A stretch of DNA of 64,000 nucleotides. It comes from Candidatus Tectimicrobiota bacterium. Lineage in GTDB: Bacteria; JACPUC01. The translations under genes were made by a program, and so were the position numbers. Location: assembly GCA_016192455.1 (NCBI GenBank), contig JACPUC010000001.1, positions 186,001 to 250,000 of the forward strand. Direction: 5' to 3'. A model generated the notes under the pieces. The model was not told the origin of the DNA, did no database searches, and saw only the letters and a list, made by a program, of their open reading frames with translations. Below are positions 60,919-64,000 of this stretch, piece after piece (positions within the stretch are counted from its first letter, which is position 1; the number at the start of each line of letters is the position of its first letter).

Positions 60919-61150
60919 CCACTGCTTCCTCTTCGCTGCCACCCAGGCTGACGCCGGGCGTCAGCGTCCAGCCGAGAAGGGGGCTGGCCTCCCGCCGGCG
61001 CCCGCTCCAGGTCTCCGCGTCTGAAGCGCGAGTCCGAGGCGCCTGGATAGCTTGCCGCCAGACTGCCGGAGCCCTGCCGTCAACCTGCCCAGAAGCTGCC
61101 GGAGGGCTGCCGAAACGCCGTCCGGGGAGCGCCGGCGCTGAACCGCCGCC

Positions 61151-61333
61151 TCAGGCCTCCGCAACGTCGATGATCTTGCGACCCTTGTAGAAGCCGCAGT
61201 GGGGGCAGACGCGGTGAGGCGCCTTGTGCTCGCGACACTCGGGGCAGACCGACATGGCCGGAACCTCCAGCTTCCAATGGGTGCGCCGCTTGTCGCGCCG
61301 CGCCTTCGATGTCCGTCGCTTTGGAACAGGCAT
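61151..61333 (-). CDS. rpmF: Ribosomal protein bL32
   Basis: The 60-residue basic protein begins [10 protein letters not shown] and holds a zinc ribbon (C-P-E-C and C-P-H-C). It is complete. It follows yceD, the standard bacterial pair. The 232 nt to fabH contain short repeats of CTGCCGGAG and no plsX. Confidence 0.96.
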   Translation of the reverse strand: MPVPKRRTSKARRDKRRTHWKLEVPAMSVCPECREHKAPHRVCPHCGFYKGRKIIDVAEA

Positions 61334-61352
61334 ACCTCATCACCTATCAGGA

Positions 61353-61374
61353 TTGACACACCGCGTGTCGTCAA
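61353..61374. promoter_or_regulatory. Inverted repeat in the rpmF leader
   Basis: TTGAC-ACAC-CGC-GTGT-C-GTCAA is an inverted repeat with one extra base. It lies 20-40 nt before the rpmF start on the minus strand. It could be an L32-type autoregulatory hairpin or a weak promoter (TTGACG with a poor -10). Confidence 0.35.
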
Positions 61375-61575
61375 TGTTGTGACCCCGCGTCTTCTACGGG
61401 AGAGCCTCGGGGTCCATGCAGTCGCCGCGCTCAACACCGGAAAGGGAACGACGTTGCCCCGGAGGGCGCGGGAATCCGGGACTCACCGGGGCCGCCAAGC
61501 CTGCTCCGCGCCGCCGCACCCCCACGCCACGCTTCAGGCTCGGCGCGGCCGCATCGCCCCACGGCGGTGGCACCC

Positions 61576-62103
61576 CTACGTGCGGGTGCGCAGCTTCACC
61601 TGTTGGAGGATCGCCAGGCGGGGGTCAACCTGCTGCTCGACGCAGGAGCAGCGCTGCGTATTCAGGTTTACACCGCAGTGCGGACAGAGTCCCGCACAGT
61701 CCTCCCTGCAGAGTGGTTTCATGGGGAGCTCAAGCGAGAGGTGGTCGCGCACCAGCAGGCGCAGGTCGATCTCGTCATGCGCATAGGTACGGGTGTCGAG
61801 TTCGGCCGGCTCAAGCTCGAGGGCCTCTTCCACGACCTGCCGCGACCTGGGCCGGTAGTCAGCGAAGACGGTGGTCGTCACCGCGAACGTAAAGGGCTCG
61901 AGACACCGGCTGCACGTAAGGCGGAACGCCGACTGGAGGCCACCGCGAACAATAACCTCCCGGCCGCTCTTCCAGACGTGGCAGTCGAACCTCACCGGCT
62001 CCACGAGCTGAAAATCTTCGCCGCTGAGCTGGAAGTAGTTGGGGCGGTCCTCAAGCTGGAACTCAGAGTTTCCCTCCGGCAACTTCGGGACGTTGAGGAG
62101 CAT
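61576..62103 (-). CDS. yceD: DUF177/YceD family protein
   Basis: The product is 175 residues from ATG 62103. The family pattern is visible: F-R-L-T-C-S-R-C-L-E-P-F near residue 60-71, then a late pair of Cys clusters (L-C-R-E-D-C-A-G-L-C-P-H-C-G) typical of the YceD/DUF177 C-terminus. The role is in 23S rRNA accumulation/ribosome biogenesis in plants and bacteria. It is the first gene of the operon and is preceded by a near-consensus promoter. Confidence 0.88.
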   Translation of the reverse strand: MLLNVPKLPEGNSEFQLEDRPNYFQLSGEDFQLVEPVRFDCHVWKSGREVIVRGGLQSAFRLTCSRCLEPFTFAVTTTVFADYRPRSRQVVEEALELEPAELDTRTYAHDEIDLRLLVRDHLSLELPMKPLCREDCAGLCPHCGVNLNTQRCSCVEQQVDPRLAILQQVKLRTRT

Positions 62104-62287
62104 ACGCCGGAACCTTCGTCGTTCCCAAGCCCAATGGGAGTGCCGGTGATATGACCTCGGCGAAGGAAGGAAGCGGCAAACTCCTGGTACATCACCTCCA
62201 TCCCCGCGCAGCCAACCCACCGGCCTGGCACACGCACGGCGCCGCATCTGCGATCGATGGTCATTCCCCTCACGTCAAACAGGTCGC

Positions 62288-62316
62288 AGTATAGGGGCGG
62301 TGTTCCGTGCTGTCAA
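62288..62316 (-). promoter_or_regulatory. Near-consensus sigma-70 promoter of the yceD-rpmF-fab operon
   Basis: On the minus strand TTGACA (62311-62316) is followed after 17 nt by TATACT (62288-62293): a perfect -35 and a 5/6 -10. Transcription would start near 62281, giving a leader of about 178 nt before yceD. Confidence 0.75.
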
Positions 62317-62348
62317 GCAGGGCCGCGATTGCCGCGGCTTGACAGCAC
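62307..62348. promoter_or_regulatory. 12-bp inverted repeat embracing both divergent -35 boxes
   Basis: GTGCTGTCAAGC (62307-62318) and GCTTGACAGCAC (62337-62348) are perfect inverted repeats 18 nt apart. Each contains the -35 hexamer of one of the two divergent promoters. It may be an operator for a dimeric regulator, or simply two similar promoters in opposite orientation. Confidence 0.6.
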
Positions 62349-62367
62349 CCGGCTCGCCGCATAGGAT
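62339..62367 (+). promoter_or_regulatory. Sigma-70 promoter of the hydrolase gene
   Basis: TTGACA (62339-62344) and TAGGAT (62362-62367) are 17 nt apart: a perfect -35 and a 4/6 -10. Transcription would start near 62374. Confidence 0.65.
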
Positions 62368-62462
62368 GCGCGCCACAGCAGGACGGTTCGCCGCATCCCA
62401 CCGCGCCCGGGGTTTTGTGACCGTCAGCGCCGCGAGCCGTGCCCTCGCTGCGGGAGAGCGCC

Positions 62463-63098
62463 GTGCCACGCGCCCGTGAGCTTCGCTTGCAGGGCCCCGA
62501 CTGCGAGCTCCTCCTCACTGAGTACGAGGCGGAGCCGCCGGACGGAGAGGGGAGCAGCGGCGTCCTCCTCTGCCCGCCGCATCCGGCCTTCGGGGGGACG
62601 CGCGACGATGTGCGCCTGCGGGCGACGGCGGGTCGGCTCAGGGGCGTCGGCATCACGGCCTGGTGCCTCGACTACAGCGGCTACCACCGGGGCACCCGCG
62701 AGGTGGCGGAGGTCGTCAGCGCGCTCGAGCAGCTCGCTCCCCGCGTCCGGCGGCTCGGCCTGATGGGCTACTCGTATGGCGCCGTGGTGGCCTCGCTGGC
62801 CGCCTGTCGGACGTCGGCGCCACTCGCGGCCCTGGCGCTTCTCGCCCCGCCGCTCGCCGTCGATACTATGGTGACGGATAGTTCAGCACCCTGCCCGAAG
62901 CTCTTCATCTGCGGCCTCGATGATACCATCGCCCCCGCCGAGGCGGTGCGGCAACTCTTCGCCAAGGCGGAGGGCGACAAAGAGTGCCGCTCCTTCGCGG
63001 ACGGCCATTTCTTTGAGATCACCGCCGCGGAGGTCGCCCAGGCCATCGCCTCCTTCTTCGTTCGCTACACGCAGCCGCGGCGGGGCACGGGCGCGTAA
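62463..63098 (+). CDS. Alpha/beta hydrolase (dienelactone-hydrolase/Tex30-like)
   Basis: The 211-residue protein has a nucleophile elbow G-Y-S-Y-G (about 100-104), an H-P-A-F-G-G-T motif near 39 typical of the short alpha/beta hydrolases acting without a lid, Asp in G-L-D-D-T-I-A-P and His in D-G-H-F-F-E near 182. GTG 62463 has GGGAGAG upstream; a GTG at 62439 would add eight residues. The substrate is unknown. It shares a promoter region with the fab operon but faces the other way. Confidence 0.8.
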   Translation: MPRARELRLQGPDCELLLTEYEAEPPDGEGSSGVLLCPPHPAFGGTRDDVRLRATAGRLRGVGITAWCLDYSGYHRGTREVAEVVSALEQLAPRVRRLGLMGYSYGAVVASLAACRTSAPLAALALLAPPLAVDTMVTDSSAPCPKLFICGLDDTIAPAEAVRQLFAKAEGDKECRSFADGHFFEITAAEVAQAIASFFVRYTQPRRGTGA

Positions 63099-63196
63099 GC
63101 CTGCCGCTGCGGCGGTCCGGCGGGGCGTGGGGGTGCAGGCTGCGCGGCGACGTTCCTAGGCGCCCCATCGGCAACTCACCTGCACAGGAGGAAGGG

Positions 63197-64000
63197 ATGG
63201 AGGCCGCAGCCGTAGGCATTGCAGCGATCGGCGTAGGGTACTGGTCCAACGTCCTGGCGGGGGCCCTCGTGAAGAGCCCGAAGCTGGCCCTGCGCACCTG
63301 CTTCACGCGCGACGCCGCCAAGCGCCAGAGCTTTGCCGAGAAGTTCTCCTGCGACCAGGAAGAGAGCTACGCCGCGGTGCTGGGGCGCCGGGATGTCGAG
63401 GCGGTGCTCCTCACCACCCCTGATGACACCCACGCCGACCTCGCCATCGAAGCGGCCGGGGCCGGCAAGCACGTCATCGTGGAGAAGCCGATGGCTCATA
63501 CCCTGGCGTCGGGCCGGGCGATGGTGGAGGCCTGCGCCCGGGCGCGCGTGACCCTGGCGGTGGCGCACGGCCATCGCCACTCGCAGGCGATGCGCCGCCT
63601 GAAGCAGATGCTCGAGTCGGGCGAGCTCGGCACGCCGGTCACCGCCATCGCCAAGTTCACGGCCCCCGGCGGCCAGGACCTGACGCCGCGGCGCTGGCGC
63701 TACTACCGCGCCGCCTGCCCGGCCGGCCCCCTGCAGCCGCTCGGCGTGCACCTCGTCGATAACTTGAACTTCCTCTTCGGCGTCCCCCAGCGCGTCATGG
63801 CGGCCTTCGGCAAGCCTGTCGGCCGAGCCGAGATCGATGACGTCGCGCACGTGACCATCATCTACCCCGGCAACGTCGTCGCCACGCTGGTCAACTCCTT
63901 CATCAGCCCGCGCACCTACGGGCTGCACGTCTACGGCACCAAGGCGAACGCCCTCTTCACCTGCGAGACCATCCTCGAGAACTTCGACGAGACGACCCGC
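63197..64000 (+). CDS. Gfo/Idh/MocA-family oxidoreductase, truncated by the window edge
   Basis: 268 codons are present and no stop is reached. The N-terminus has a Rossmann fold (I-A-A-I-G-V-G-Y-W-S-N), then V-L-L-T-T-P-D-D-T-H, K-H-V-I-V-E-K-P-M with the catalytic Lys, and G-V-H-L-V-D-N near 188 with the usual His. It is an NAD(P)-dependent dehydrogenase of a sugar or related hydroxyl compound. AGGAGGAAGGG precedes ATG 63197. The rest lies outside the window. Confidence 0.88.
   Translation, partial: MEAAAVGIAAIGVGYWSNVLAGALVKSPKLALRTCFTRDAAKRQSFAEKFSCDQEESYAAVLGRRDVEAVLLTTPDDTHADLAIEAAGAGKHVIVEKPMAHTLASGRAMVEACARARVTLAVAHGHRHSQAMRRLKQMLESGELGTPVTAIAKFTAPGGQDLTPRRWRYYRAACPAGPLQPLGVHLVDNLNFLFGVPQRVMAAFGKPVGRAEIDDVAHVTIIYPGNVVATLVNSFISPRTYGLHVYGTKANALFTCETILENFDETTR

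Noticed and set aside
1-64000. CRISPR arrays, rRNA genes, integrases or insertion-sequence transposases
   Set aside because: No regularly spaced repeats, no rRNA-like stretches and no transposase or integrase motifs were seen on either strand.

Overview
The window comes from a high-GC Gram-negative bacterium. GC is roughly two thirds by eye, and outer-membrane and lipoprotein genes are present. The two-domain c-type cytochromes, TRAP transporters, hydantoinase/oxoprolinase genes and the order yceD-rpmF-fabH-fabD-fabG-acpP-fabF-rnc-smc-ftsY fit an uncultured soil or groundwater lineage of the Rokubacteria/NC10/deltaproteobacteria-like kind. I cannot name the organism from the sequence alone.

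Layout. 0.1-1.8 kb: a hotdog thioesterase and a LigB-type extradiol dioxygenase, separated by palindromic intergenic repeats. 2-10.4 kb (minus strand): an extracellular-electron-transfer-like block with a cytochrome-bearing secreted protein, a lipoprotein, a three-haem cytochrome, an outer-membrane beta-barrel, a 13-haem cytochrome and a two-domain cupredoxin. 10.6-12.5 kb: an ECF sigma/anti-sigma operon ending in a clear intrinsic terminator. 12.6-18.4 kb: an RND pump with an unusually large permease, plus its adaptor. 18.7-21.1 kb: an acyl-CoA ligase and a solitary nuoB with its own promoter. 21.5-28.6 kb: a TRAP cluster with three tandem dctP genes, one dctQ, two dctM genes and what looks like the dying tail of a second dctQ. 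29-31.3 kb: a secreted protein of unknown role and an orphan ABC-type binding protein. 31.5-41.7 kb: 3-hydroxyanthranilate dioxygenase and two sets of hydantoinase/oxoprolinase genes. One set is a split hyuA/hyuB pair interrupted by a low-GC three-gene cassette (TIGR04255-like, unknown, HEPN-like); the other is a single HyuA-HyuB fusion. 42-47.5 kb: a soluble lytic transglycosylase, an N-acyl-D-amino-acid deacylase and a class-I glutamine-amidotransferase-like peptidase, facing dapF; together these look like cell-wall peptide salvage. 47.8-49.7 kb: a trypsin-like lipoprotein divergent from an Lrp/AsnC regulator. 49.9-62.1 kb (minus strand): the housekeeping fatty-acid/ribosome/SMC/FtsY operon, driven by a near-consensus promoter. 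62.5-64 kb: an alpha/beta hydrolase and a truncated Gfo/Idh/MocA oxidoreductase.

The most unusual elements are: (i) the AT-rich TIGR04255/unknown/HEPN cassette wedged between hyuA and hyuB, with possible short direct repeats at its ends; (ii) the porin plus 13-haem cytochrome conduit with its satellite genes; (iii) the RND permease carrying about 325 extra residues, including membrane segments, between TM6 and TM7; (iv) the mosaic dctP triplication and vestigial dctQ; and (v) a perfect 12-bp inverted repeat that contains both -35 boxes of two divergent promoters at 62.3 kb.

All functional calls are from motif reading by eye. No database search or computed alignment was available.
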